Assembly (NCBI GenBank): GCA_034521465.1
Contig: JAXHMN010000016.1
Location: 1 to 64,000, forward strand
Reading direction: 5' to 3'
DNA: 64,000 bases
Source: SURF-28 sp034521465
GTDB taxonomy: Bacteria; Bacteroidota; Ignavibacteria; Ignavibacteriales; Melioribacteraceae
The first letter of the stretch is position 1, and the number at the start of each line of letters is the position of its first letter. This document shows, one piece after another, positions 52,855 to 64,000 of this stretch. The position numbers were made by a program, and so were the translations under genes. The notes beneath the pieces were generated by a model. It did no database searches, was not told the origin of the DNA, and saw nothing but the letters and a program-made list of their open reading frames with translations.

Positions 52855-54408
52855 ATGGAACGAAGGTCCTTTCTTAAAACAGCCGGTGCAATTGCAGTCG
52901 GCGCTCACGCTGTTTCTAATAACATATTTGGATTTGTACCTGCACATAATTGGGAGAAATATGATTTTGGTTCCGGACCTGTTGTAAAAGACAGACTTAA
53001 TCAGGGTCCATTTCCAATTTATGAACCTGAAATAGTTGCTCCCAATAGTGAAGTTGTAATGATAACTACTCCGTCAAACAAGATGCTTAAAAACTTTGGG
53101 ATGGGATTAACCATATATGTGTCAGGTGATTTCAGGACCACCAAGAATTAAGGGTGAAAAGTTAGAAAAATCTATAGAGGATTTGGTTAAAGTGTCCCCT
53201 TCGTACAGAAGATATATCTTAGAGACTGATTGGAGGGATATACAAAAACAAGAATCTAAATTGGATTTTCCGGGATTACTGGAAAATTACTTTTGACCTT
53301 GCCAAACAGTATAATATAAGAGAATTGGTTTTAGAATTATGACAGAAAATCCTGACATACCTGAATTAGGTGCACCGGATTTTCTTATTGATAAAATTCC
53401 GTATGTTAAATTGAAAGGCACATGGTCAAACACTTCAAGTGTCAGAGAAGAAAGATCATAAGTTTCCAAGGTATGACCACCCCGAATATCAAAAAGCATT
53501 TACTCAATTAAATGAACTATTAGCTACCGAACTAAACGGTAATCCTCAAATAGAATACATGGATACATTCATGTACGGTTTCTGGGGCGAAGGACGTTCA
53601 TGGCCGTTTGAAGGCAATCCTTTCCCGGATAATGTTATTGCTGAACAAACTTTCTTAAAAATGTTTGATACTCAACTTAAGTATTGGACCAAAACCCCCT
53701 TGGTTACAAATACTCAACCCGATTTCGTAGGGTAGGAAATTCAGAATTAGTCGATAAAACAATTCGAACAAATAACTGGCTCAGAACAGATACAATCTAT
53801 ATAAGAAAACATGCAGATAGAATCACTTAGTAATAGACCTCCGTGGATTGCCGCTATTTGTGAAGTGGGAATGGCAACTCTTGAAAGACATGAAAAAGGT
53901 ATGTATGAAGGAGTTGGTGTAAATGATGGAATTATTTCTCATGTAATGGATGTCGGAGCAAACTATTGGTCTGTTTGGAATTGGCATAATATTGCTGCCC
54001 GAAATATTCTGGATTATTATGAAAAATATCCGGATGCTATTGATAACATTGTAAGAAAAATCGGTTATAGAGTAAGACCTTCATGGGTGTGGAGTTTTGA
54101 TAAAGACGGGCATCCCGGTTTAATTATGGGATTTGTTAACGATGGAATTGCGGCTGTTCCGGGTGCATTAAGAATAACTGTATTTAATGATAAGGGTTCG
54201 GTAGATGTAAGCGGTTCTTTAGATCCCGGTTCATCCAAAACAAACCGGTGTAAGACAAGCAATGTTTATACTGCCGGAAGGTACTAATTGGCTAGGATTA
54301 AAAGTCAAAGCGGAGCTCGAAGTTAAAGGAGTGTTTTACCCTGTTGAGTGGGCTTGCCAACAAAAATTAAATGATGACGGCTCATTAACGCTAGTTTCAA
54401 ATATGTAA
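52855..54408 (+). CDS. Tat-exported glycoside-hydrolase-like (DUF4832-type) protein, frame-broken
   Basis: Tat signal ERRSFLKTAGAIAVGAHAV. The TIM-barrel-like text reads SPSYRRYILETDWRDIQ, ELVLELMTENPDIPELGAPD, RYDHPEYQKAFTQLNELLAT, IEYMDTFMYGFWGEGRSWP, IAAICEVGMATLERHEKGMY, VGANYWSVWNWHNIAARN and a C-terminal jelly roll with GHPGLIMGFVNDGIAAVPGA, GSVDVSGSLDPGSSK, MFILPEGTNWLGLK. The catalytic-looking D-T-F-M-Y-G-F-W-G-E region resembles DUF4832/GH-type proteins but no family number is claimed. Frame changes near 53140, 53270, 53340, 53430, 53730, 53805 and 54250. About 515 residues. Located in the periplasm or beyond. Confidence 0.68.
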
Positions 54409-54475
54409 CAGTGATCTAAAGCATTAGAAAATAAATACTTTCAAATTTCCAAAAATTGAAGTCCGGAGAATAATT

Positions 54476-56745
54476 ATGAAAAGATTTCGAGAAATAATAA
54501 GTACAGTCATTCTCTTGGTAATGATTCTAAGCATTAATGGATATTGTCAAGAGTCGGATAGTAAAGTTTACAGCAGGCATAACAGTTGCACCTACTTACA
54601 TGTATTATATGACAGGTAGAACGGATAGGATAACAGGATTTGTTATGGATGTAACAGATAAAAACATTCCCAATCCTGCCATAATATTTCTTGCTAGCGG
54701 CATTGAAAAAGAAGGTGATGCATATTTATAATTAATGAAAAGCGTTACGATATTCCGCCTCTTAAAGGAGATTTTGCTGATAAAATAAACATGGAATTGG
54801 AAGCAAGAGGAAAAGCACAATTTTATACAGTTAATTCGGCAGATGATATAGTTGGCAAATATATTATACCTATTGACGGGAAATATTCTTAAAGAGGGAA
54901 TTAATGAAATAGAATATTTCAAGAAAGACGGGACTGACGGTTTTCAATCAGTAGGTACAATACTCCAATCTGCAAAAGAAAGGAAACCGACTCTGGTTGG
55001 ACAAACCTATCACATCCTTTCCCGCGGCAGACCAGCTACCATTAGTGATTTCGACTACATATTTAATTACAATGGTGAAAAAGCTTTACATGAAAACGAT
55101 TATACCTGATTGGGCAAAAAGAGGTAAGGTGAATTTTTACAGAACCGGTATTGATTTCGATAATACTTGATAGAATGTTTGAGATGTTTAAGGAAGCAAG
55201 AGTTAATCTTGTTGCTACACATATCCCTCGCGAAAAAAACACCAAAGAGTATGAAAAGGATAAAGAGCTTTATAGAAAGATGTCATGCTAACGGTATAAG
55301 GGTAACGGCTTTTAATTCTTTAGGTGGTATTGGTCTACGGGAGTTAATGTTAAATCCCGAATTGGAAAAATGGATTAGCCATGATGAATACGGTGCTAAA
55401 AGATGGCGTCAGCCAGGAAAAGTATTTGCCGCAGATTTAGCTAATGAAAGAATTATTCGTAATTCAGTTCTTGAGCATATTAAAATTCAAGTAGAAGCAA
55501 AAGTTGATGAAATTTATTTTGATTATGCTATAGGCGGAACCGGTGATGTGTTGGACTTCCTATATGATGTTAGACAAATTGCAAAAAACAATAATCAAGA
55601 GATAACAATCTACGGTAATTGCAAAGGAAATATACTTGTAGATGAAGTATGCGATTTAACAAAGAGTGGAAGGAACTACAGAAGCTGGAGTTTGGGATGG
55701 TGAGTGGGTTCACAATATTCCTCAAGCACGATTTTATTACGCAGTCGGAAATGAAATTAAGCCATACCGAAGTAAGTATGAAGGCTCTGACCCTGGAAGA
55801 ATACCGAATCCTGGTGCTTACGATGTTAGAGACAGTATGAAGTATGGTTGGCAAAAGCCGATTGCTGAAGCATCAGCTTTTCAATCTCATTTTGCAATTG
55901 CGGAATCCGGTGGTAAGATGTTTAACCATTGGGTTAAAAAAGATAATGAACTTGCAATGGAGATTTGGAATAATATTGTTCAATACTACACCTTTCTTGA
56001 CGATAACCAAGATTTATTTACAGATGTTTTTACAGTCAGCAATATAGGAATTATAGCGCCTCCGCTTGTCCCTAGTTTTGAAGTATCACTTAAGCGAGAT
56101 AACCTTTACAACACTTTAGCTGAAATGAGCGTTATGTATGAGGTGATATTGTTACATCGTTTGAATGACATAAAAATGATTAACAATTACAAAGCTCTTT
56201 ATAATCCCTGATATTCAATGGTCGGAGAAAGATGTTGTTGAAATATTAAAGCAGTATAAAAATAACGGCGGTAAAATCATTAACAATTGGCAGTACGAAA
56301 GATTTAAGAGATTTAGCTGATATTCAATTACCTACAAGTGTTCTAGTTGAACTGGAAACACCTGAAGGTCGCACAAAACTAGTTAAAGAGTTAGAAGAAT
56401 TAGCCGGTTCCAAAATCATTTCTATTAAAGCCGATTCGAAATACATTGCGGCAAATATAGTGCACAAAAAAGGAACGAATCAGATATTTTTCTCCCACTT
56501 TTGTGAATTACAATGAGCCATTAAAAAATGTTAATGTCAAAGTGGATCTAAATAATATTTCGACAGTATTGATGAAAATTCTTTAAAAACTCATACACCG
56601 GATAAAGTTAATACTGAATTAGAAAATATTAAGAAAGAAAAAACATAATCTCTTTTACAATGTCGGAATTAAAAATATATAATATCGTTGAGATGGAAGT
56701 GAAGTAAATTTCCTTTTAATAAAGAATAAAGAAGAAAGAGATTGA
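54476..56745 (+). CDS. Secreted glycoside-hydrolase-like TIM-barrel protein, heavily frame-broken
   Basis: Start ATG at 54476 with ribosome site GGAGA near 54465; signal peptide (STVILLVMILSINGYCQ). The first 500 bases are shattered (KEGINEIEYFKKDG, YHILSRGRPATISDF). A TIM-barrel follows: RCHANGIRVTAFNSLGGIGL, LEKWISHDEYGAKRWRQPGK, DEIYFDYAIGGTGDVLDFLY, ITIYGNCKGNILVDEVCDLT, then AGVWDGEWVHNIPQARFYYA, and a late glutamine-amidotransferase-like domain, KALIIPDIQWSEKDVVEILK, KNNGGKIITIGSTKDLRDLA, of the sort found in beta-galactosidase middle domains. Frame changes are at least nine. The end is approximate. Family not named with confidence; related to the last gene of the window. Confidence 0.65.
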
Positions 56746-56803
56746 TCTAACTACTATAGTATTATTTAATAGCGAATCTGATTAGTATTTACAGGTATAC
56801 CAA

Positions 56804-59232
56804 ATGAAAGGTTTTTTATTTAGAATCAGCAGTCTGTGTGTAATTATATATTTCCTAACGATTCAGTTATATGCTCTAGAAGGAAATATTGTTATCGAAA
56901 ATGATGTGGGTATTAAAATGGTAATACCTGAAACTCAAGAGGGCTACTGTTTCAGGGACAATCTTTATTAATGATGAACAAGTTGAGAAATGGTTATTAA
57001 ATGGTATGATGCGATTTAAGGATATAATAACAAATAAAGATATTTGGCTTTTTGCGTCTGAGGTAGAAAAAGTCAATAACAATAAATATAGATTTGCAGG
57101 AAATAGTGTAACAGACAGTCTCAAGGTTTCATTTAAGGTTACCATTGAGGTTCCGACTAATATTAAAGCTGTCAAAGTCACTTATGATTTTTCAGTTGCT
57201 GATGATATCGATAATTATCAGGCTTGTCTTCAATTTCATTCCGATTTTGTTAATCAGTGGAAATGCCATATGTATCCTTGGGCAGCTGATGCAAAATATA
57301 TTCAACGTGATCCATTAAATTGGATGGGCATACCATCACTATTTCAATACAGAGAAGATATGTCTTTAGGCATGTTGTGGGGAATAGATCCAAATTCGGA
57401 TTATCTTAACCCAACTACGTGGACAAAAGATTTTGGTTTGTATTTCATTGATGGTCAAATATCCATACTCAATATCGTGTTGGCGGTAAAACATTAAAAA
57501 GTTCGATAGAATACCATATCCCTATGCAAATCGTGTTGACCGATAATAGCGATCCGGATGAAATGATAATAGACCTTATGAAAGAGTGGATAATTCTTAA
57601 TGACTATAAAGTGGAACCTTTGGAAGTACGTTCTAATGATTCTGCTTTGGAAAAATTTCTTTATGGAAGAAGCAAAACAAGTATGTGGTATCCTGGTAAA
57701 GGATATCGTTTAGAGATGGGCGATCCCTCAAGTGCATTCATTTACATCGGTGAACAGGGAGTATCCTCACTATTCGAATATAAGATATTTGAATTAACCG
57801 GCGATCCTTTGTGGCGTCAACGAGCTTTTGAGCAAATGGATTTTATTTCAAAAGGTCAAAACCTGAATTCAGAGGATCCCAATTATGGCTATATACATAC
57901 TGCATATAGTCTTGTTGATTATGGACCGGCAGGAAAAGGATTTAATAGTTATGATCGCGGATCGAATATTGGGTACAAAGTAGATCTTAACATTTATCTG
58001 GGAAGGTATATCCTTCATCTTTGGGAACTTGTAAAATCTCATGAAGGAATTGACAGACAAGATTGGTATGATATGGCAATTTTGGCAATTGACTGGGCTA
58101 TACGTCAGCAGAACAGTGATGGAGGGCTGCCACAAAAACTAAATATGATGCCAATTGAAACGCAAGAGGGGAATGAATGGATGGAACAGGTCAGCCCCAA
58201 CATGTAAAATTTATCATGGGCCAGGCACAATTCTATTTCAACTCTTTCCGGCCAGCGTTACCCGCTCTATGGCATATTTACCGGATAACCGGAAATCCAA
58301 AGTATAGGCGGGTAATGTTAGAAGTGGAAAACTATAACCTTGTTAGTTTCCAAAATAAATTCCTCTTCAACAGCCATCACCCGGACCTTCCTCCACATAC
58401 ATTGGAAGAAGCAGGTATATGGGGTCTTTGTGAATACTGGCTGAACCCGGTATGATGAAACTATGGATAAAACGTATCTAAAACACGCTGAAGCAAACGC
58501 ACATTTATCACTCACATGGAAATGTCCGAAACAATTAGCTGGGTAAAAAATCCAACGCAATTGGGTTCTGCAGAACAACAATATTTTTTACAATATTCGG
58601 TTTATTGTTATCAAAACCGGCAGGTGGAAAGTCTGGAAAGGTTGTTTAAGCATACAGGTAATGAATTGTATCATCATTTAGCTGAACGAATTACACAAAA
58701 TGTTTATTGGACACAAGTAGCAGATGGGGACCTTACAGGAGCAACACACGAGCGTATTCAGTGGATGCCGTGGCTTGCAAGAGACTGAAGGCGATGGGGC
58801 GGATTTTAGTTCTATGGGATACGATCTATATGAGTGAACAGTCATTAGACTTATTAATTCAGATAATTGATATGTACCGCATTGGTCAAAATATTTATCA
58901 AGGAGATAGCTTATTAAATAAGGTTTACCCGGAATGGTATTTGCTATTACAGTAGCAGTATTAACGATTTGTAAACCTGTAAACATGAAAGCTAAACCAT
59001 CAAAATGGCATTCATCAAAGTTGGTATTGGAAAATGGGACAGCAATCATAGAGAACGGACAGTAAAAGAACCCGCCGAATTACAAATTACCATAAATTAT
59101 TCACTATGGTCTTTAGAACCCGAGTCATGGTAGTAGGGTGTTATTGAATGATAATGATATAGGATCATATCGAACCAGAACGATACTGGTATACTTGAAT
59201 TCTCTTGTACTGGGAACTTTACAGGCAAATAG
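56804..59232 (+). CDS. Secreted alpha/alpha-barrel glycosidase-like protein, frame-broken
   Basis: Signal peptide (RISSLCVIIYFLTIQLYA) from the ATG at 56804. A beta-rich N-terminal part (KDIWLFASEVEKVNNNKYRF, PTNIKAVKVTYDFSVADDID, WKCHMYPWAADAKYIQRDPL) leads into a helical toroid-like region: MGDPSSAFIYIGEQGVSSLF, ELTGDPLWRQRAFEQMDFIS, MAILAIDWAIRQQNSDGGLP, FYFNSFRPALPALWHIYRIT, PHTLEEAGIWGLCEYWLNP, LGSAEQQYFLQYSVYCYQNR and a small closing beta domain ending LEFSCTGNFTGK. The repeated helices suit the (alpha/alpha)6 glycosidase superfold (GH88/105/127-like), but no GH family is assigned. Frame changes near 56955, 57490, 58195, 58455, 58510, 58790 and 58960-59150. About 800 residues. Confidence 0.65.
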
Positions 59233-59387
59233 TAAATTCGCGATTAAAAAAAAGTAAGTTCATACTACTAGGCTTGATTTTACACTTACCAGTCTAAAAT
59301 CCTTTGATTAGCTCGGATTAAGACAGATAAATAAGAACGCAAAATATAAGATATAAAACCTGGAAAACAAATTTTAATGAGGCATTG

Positions 59388-60294
59388 ATGTTGGAAAGAG
59401 TTGATTCGATATTCTTTTCCTTTTCCATAGCTTAATAACAAGCGAGACATTATTGGTTAAAGACAATATTCTCTCCGTGTCCATGGGCAACGTATTACGC
59501 TGCAAAAAAAACAAAATCCGGTCAAAATTGACGGGGGTGACTTAACCGAATGGGAGAGTGTTAAAGGTTTTACCGTGTGGATCTAACGTAAATACTCCCT
59601 CATTGGGCAAGGTATGTCGTCGGCAAAATGGAACGGTACTGATGATCTATCAGGTAACTTTAAACGTCGTCTGGGATGAGCAATATATTTATGTCGCTGT
59701 GGAGGTTATTGATGATAAAGTAACTGAACCTCATGGGTCATTAACAGAAGGCACTGAATCCGGCTCAGTGGGACGACGACGGTGTTGAGATTATGTTTGG
59801 TGGTAATGACGGCTGCGGGAGCGACAAGATATTTTGTTGGCGATACATTACATCAGATGAGTTTCATTTTGTGTTACAGTAGCAAGAGCCCGTTTGTTTT
59901 TGATAGAATTTCTGGATACCTGATCCCTGGAGCAGCGCAGCCAATGTTTAAGTTGCCAAAAAACGGAGACTACAGAACCTCTTGCTTACCCCGATGAGGT
60001 TATGGCAAACCGATGTAACAGAGATTTTCGACCAGCCTCCAATACAAAGGGGAATACAAATTTAAGAGAACAGCGAAAGGCTACAATTTAGAAGATGAAT
60101 GTTATATGCCCGAGAGCTAAAATGGCTGCAACAAACTGAAGGGGGCCATAAGATTGGGTTCTGATATTGCGTTCAATGATAATGATGAAGGTAGAGGTTC
60201 GCTTAAACAACAGCTTCATTGGTCGGGGATGAACGGACTCTTTTGGCGGAACTGCCAGAAATATTTCGGGACGTTGATTCTCATCAACAAATAA
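59388..60294 (+). CDS. CBM9-like carbohydrate-binding secreted protein, heavily frame-broken
   Basis: The only readable signal region is short (MLERVDSIFFSFSIA from the ATG at 59388), after which frames give ITLQKKQNPVKIDGGDLTEW, WDEQYIYVAVEVIDDKVTE, EGTESGS, WDDDGVEIMFGGND, FHFVL, YAEPLAYPDEVMA-like pieces and a tail KQQLHWSGMNGLFWRNCQKY, FGTLILINK with stop 60292-60294. NPVKIDGDLTEW, YVAVEVIDD and WDDDGVEIMF are typical of the CBM9-like family (DUF1083/CBM9_1) that binds reducing ends of glycans. Frame changes are too many to place exactly (about ten). It probably serves as a binding module beside the alpha-galactosidase. Confidence 0.62.
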
Positions 60295-60345
60295 TACTTA
60301 TACTGGTTGGAAATGACGTTTAAAGAGATAATAAGAGGTTACTGA

Positions 60346-62514
60346 ATGTCTAAGCAACTATTCTGTGTTTTATCTTTTTTGATTTTACTGTCAGTGCTCA
60401 GAATTCGTCAATACACTACGAAGAAGAAAATAACAAATTAGTATTTGGCGATTTGGAAAGGTGAGGTATTAGAGATTGATGAGCTCACGAAAATAGTGAA
60501 CTCAATACATTGTAGAGGGGAATCCGCTATCAATCGCTGCTGATAGAAAATTAACCCGGTGGATTTCTAGTTGTTGATAACAAAAAGAACATACTGCGTT
60601 AAAGTGGAGAAGAAAAATTTGAGTGACATCTCAAATGAGTTTGGAGCCGGTAAACAACTAAAACTTACTGGTAAAACAGAGTTTATGAATGGGGAGATAG
60701 AAATCAGGTTTCGAAACAAGAGCTAACAATTGAAGTTGTATGAGAAGTTTCCCTCAATGCTGTTATTCGTTAGTACTCGAGTATACAAATTTATCTAATA
60801 ACACTTTTGTTATTGATAAAGTTGTCAGCCTCTCATACTCATTGGATCGAAAATTACTGACACCTCAAAAGGAGAAGTTTTAGACTTTTCACTTTTTCAA
60901 GGATGCGGAATTAATTCGGGGATTGAACTATTCTAACATAAAATTCGATTCAAACTATTCTGAGATAAACAGTATGGGGATTACTGTCGCACAGAAGGAA
61001 TGCGCAAGGGGGGAGGCATTCCCTTATTAGATGTTTAGGGGAAAAGAGAATGGGTACTGGCAATAACACATATCTCAAAAAAGCCGGAGTTTATAAATAT
61101 GCCGGTATTTGTTGATGAGATGGTTGGTCAATTATTCAATCGAAGAAAGCAAACGACCGAAACTATGAGAAAATTAAATTAGCTGCAAAGGAGAAATATA
61201 GCACAATAAGGTAATGCTGGTAATCGTTCATTCATTGGATTATTTTGATGCCTTAAGAACCTATGCCCAGTTTTAAATGACCAAGGTATAAAAACATTCA
61301 AGAATAACCGGAAACTGTTCCATTAACAAGACTTATCTGGAAAACTTGGGGCTACTTGAAGCTCGATTTTCTAGCTGAGTGATATTTATGCCGAATTACC
61401 TAGAGTTCGAAAGAATTGGGTATTGAAATGATTGTTCTTGATGACGGTTGGTTTTCAAATTACGGTGTACTGGGAACCGAGCAGGGGAAAGGATGAATCT
61501 CCCGCCGGAAGAGAAGACCTTAAAAATTTTGTAGATGATATGCACAAGCGAAATTTTAAGGTTGGAATTTGGTGGTCTCCTTTAATAGCTGAACCGCATT
61601 CAGATGTTGCAAAAACTCATCCCGATTGGTTCACGTATCAGAAAGATGGTAACTCCTGATCTGTATGGAAGATCCTGATTCTATTTTTTTTATGCTCCTG
61701 ACTATGCACCTGTATTAGATTTTTGGAAACAACCAATTGTAATAAACTTTATAATGAGTTTGGTTTAGATTATGTATATCATGATTGGGCAAATATAATA
61801 GAAGTTTCCCCCATGTTATAACCCTTTGCGTAAAAGCATGAATCACCCCTTGCTCCCTATTCGGTATTTGTCCAATCAATATAACTGATGTATGAAGAAG
61901 CACAATTGATTGAATCCCGGTCAGTGCAAATCGAAGTGTGTGAATGCGGCCGTCCTCACTACGCATTAAGATGCCTTACTTACAGCATAACCAATGCATC
62001 GACGGAACATTCAAAAGAACAAGTGAGACAACGATTAAAAGTTGAGAAAGCGCTTAACGGTTCCAAGACCTAATTTCCATCCCGGTTATGACACTCCCTG
62101 AAAAACCTCAGGGAAGATTGGATCTATGATCCATGCGATATTGATGAGTGTGTCCACTGGGCGGATACTCTCGAACACACTATACCGAGTTGTCTCCGGA
62201 AAAGAAAAGGGAATGGACAAAGTGGCTCAAAATTTATAAGGAAGAACAGATTTATCAAGGTGAATATTTGAATCTCTGACGATATAGAATATGACAATCC
62301 CGATGTTCATGTAACGAAAAAAGACGGCAATCTTCTATTTCTTTGCACCTGGACCTTTTGACGGTCAATTAGAACTTAGAGGATTGGGAGAAGACAAGTA
62401 CGAAGTCAAAGATCTTTATACAAAAGAGTTGACTTTCAATGTTGCTGGACCCGTCAGCGGAAAATCACTCTTAAAGGAAGGCGATTTTATTTGAAAGTTG
62501 AGCCGGTTAATTAA
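60346..62514 (+). CDS. GH36-type alpha-galactosidase, heavily frame-broken
   Basis: Hydrolyses terminal alpha-galactose. Signal peptide from the ATG at 60346 (QLFCVLSFLILLSVLR). An N-terminal beta domain shows FGAGKQLKLTGKTEF, YEKFPSMLLFVSTRVY; the TIM-barrel has RLIWKTWGYLKLDFLAE, ELGIEMIVLDDGWFSNYG (GH36/GH27 Asp block), NFKVGIWWSPLIAEPHSDVA, HPDWFTYQKDG, YNEFGLDYVYHDWANI and IEVCECGRPHYALR with the C-x-C-G sugar-pocket motif; the C-terminal strand ends GDFYLKVEPVN at the stop 62512-62514. The best stretch is 61400-61660. Frame changes number at least twelve, especially 60430-61400. Secreted or periplasmic. It would supply galactose to the tagatose-side operon or match alpha-galactan cleavage. 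Confidence 0.8.
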
Positions 62515-62605
62515 GTATAAATTTATAGCATGCACTGAACATTGCGTTCCAATTATAACTTGAATAAAAGAGTTGTTAATAACTGTTAATATATAAGAAA
62601 ATAAA

Positions 62606-64000
62606 ATGGTAAAAGGTTTGTGCTAATAGGCCAAATGCTTTTATTGTTGGTATACTGTTTTTTTCGAGTATAGGAAAACAAAACGAAAGACTGGGAGCCA
62701 AATACAGATTGGGGATATTGGATACTTGGTCATAGGTCTGACCCTGATTTTCTTGAAAAGAATAACATGACTGTAACTTTCAGCAACGGTGCGCCGAATA
62801 TGGATGAAGTAACACGGGCTGAATTTGATAGTTTAATGATGGAAGCAAAAAAGTTTAATGATTCGTACCATAACAAAGGATATATAGTTTTACGCCTATC
62901 TTCAACTTCCTTAAATGGTAATTCCGAAACAAACACAAGCACTCCTAAAGACACAGATTAATTTCCTAAAATTTTATAATGAAAACTGGGAAGACTCGAA
63001 GATTATATCGGTCCTTGACCTGAAGATCCTACATCTTGGATAATGGTTAAAGCCGATGGAACTTTCCCGTATTATCGTTATGCTCGATATGGAGAAGAAA
63101 CGGATGAAGGTTTTGAAGCTTGGGGTGTTCCTGTAAAATCCCGGTTACCTCAGAATGATGGAAGGAAAAATCCGCGCTCAAGCTGAAACCGGTATCGATG
63201 GTTCATACATAGATTGGACACACATTGCTGAAGAGACTTCCTATGATAAATATTTCTGAAAAAGGATTCATCGAATATCTAAATAAAAATCTTCCAGCTG
63301 AAATTGCCGAAGAAAAATGTGGCACTTCTGGTTTGTGCAAATCTAATATTACTGAAGAACAAGGTGAAAAATTCTGGATGGAATGGATAGTTGTCCGTGG
63401 TACTCAAGTTGCTGAATTTCATAAACACTTGAGAAGTGTAGCCCGTAAATATAATCCTCATTTTATCGTATGGGGTAATATGTCGGCGGATTTGGTTTCG
63501 GACCCATTGCTTATCTCGCTGCCGGAAATATTGAAATGCTTGGAATGGTATCGATGATTTTATATTGTCGGAAATGCAGGAGTATTGGATGCCGCCCGAG
63601 AAAATAAAGACGGTGTAAAAATTACAAACAGTACATCTTTAAACTTGTCTCGGCGGCTGCACACGGCAGAGCCTGTTATTGTATATGCTACGGAAATAAC
63701 ACCGCCTATATTTCCAAACCCGACAGAAAAATGTTTAAGTGCAATGTCTGAATGATAGCAGAAGCAGTCGCTAACCATGCTGTTGGAGAAACAAGAACAC
63801 CTACAGGCGCAACTGGAATATTATTAATTACCTCATTGCAACCGTCCGCAATTAATAGGTTCTCATCTATATAGTAACATTGCAATTTTGGGTTCACTTA
63901 ATCAGTACCTCGCAGATGAACAAAGTTTTGCATTCAGTACTTCAGAGTTTTCGCCGACAAAGGTATTTCGCATGTATTTATTGTAGAAGATGATTTATTG
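62606..64000 (+). CDS. Secreted glycoside-hydrolase-like protein, 3' end outside window, frame-broken
   Basis: Starts at the ATG at 62606 with a weak hydrophobic leader (FIVGILFFSSIG), then DPDFLEKNNMTVTFSNGAPN, MDEVTRAEFDSLMMEAKKFN, YIVLRLSSTS, GYLRMMEGKIRAQAETGIDG, SYIDWTHIAEETSYDKYF, WMEWIVVRGTQVAEFHKHLR, KYNPHFIVWGNMSADL and, past 63560, AAHGRACYCICYGNN and MIAEAVANHAVG. GIDGSYIDW with the upstream TIM-barrel text links it to the gene at 54476, and AFSTSR/VFIVEDD near the edge to a beta-galactosidase-like middle domain. The gene continues beyond 64000. Frame changes near 62955, 63010, 63130, 63225, 63350, 63490 and 63560 or later. No GH number claimed. Confidence 0.6.

Noticed and set aside
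1..64000. CRISPR arrays or insertion sequences
   Set aside because: No regular spaced repeats and no transposase text were found on either strand.

Overview
The window is AT-rich bacterial chromosome, most likely from the Bacteroidota/Ignavibacteriota side of the FCB group. Three things point there: two large TonB-dependent receptors with carboxypeptidase-like N-terminal domains, a PorV/PorQ-family outer-membrane protein, and secreted proteins ending in type IX secretion (T9SS) sorting domains, one with the signature QNYPNPFNP that is especially common in Ignavibacteria and relatives. No rRNA, complete tRNA, CRISPR array or insertion sequence was found.

The whole window reads as a carbohydrate-degradation and acid-sugar-catabolism region. 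1-2.6 kb: end of a TonB receptor. 2.7-10.2 kb: exported sulfatase, iron alcohol dehydrogenase, DapA-family lyase/aldolase, PdxA2-type dehydrogenase, DUF1537 acid-sugar kinase and Na+/solute symporter. 10.4-20.2 kb: secreted sialidase-like propeller proteins, a bicupin, a metallophosphoesterase and two tandem LamG-plus-propeller paralogues. 20.2-25 kb: a heavily frame-disrupted block in which a parallel beta-helix protein, an exported HpcH/HpaI aldolase, a fumarylacetoacetate-hydrolase-family enzyme and a UroD-like protein can still be read. 25-34 kb: PhoD-type phosphatase, outer-membrane barrel, aldehyde dehydrogenase, enolase-superfamily dehydratase, SGNH hydrolase, anaerobic sulfatase maturase and GntP permease. 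34.1-36.1 kb: a Fic protein after a terminator and a tRNA-like scar. 36.3-38.2 kb (minus strand): amidohydrolase and DeoR-family regulator. 38.5-43.7 kb: a translationally coupled tagatose/galactosamine operon (agaS, kbaZ, EamA permease, PfkB kinase, kbaY) divergent from the regulator. 43.7-52.5 kb: a truncated gene, then TonB receptor, T9SS surface protein, PorV-like protein, lipoprotein propeller and LamG/T9SS protein. 52.9-64 kb: Tat-exported and secreted glycoside-hydrolase-like proteins, a CBM9-like protein, a GH36-type alpha-galactosidase and a final GH-like protein cut by the window edge.

The likely joint function is export of sulfatases and glycosidases that strip a sulfated, galactose- and uronate-containing glycan, uptake through TonB receptors and three different inner-membrane permeases, and breakdown of released acid sugars and (amino)galactose to triose phosphates and pyruvate. 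The actual substrate cannot be fixed from sequence alone.

An important caveat is that more than half of the genes carry one or more single-base frame breaks, often many. Conserved motifs resume immediately in another frame, and overlapping stop/start junctions remain intact. This looks like uncorrected long-read indels rather than gene decay, so gene spans below are given across the breaks.
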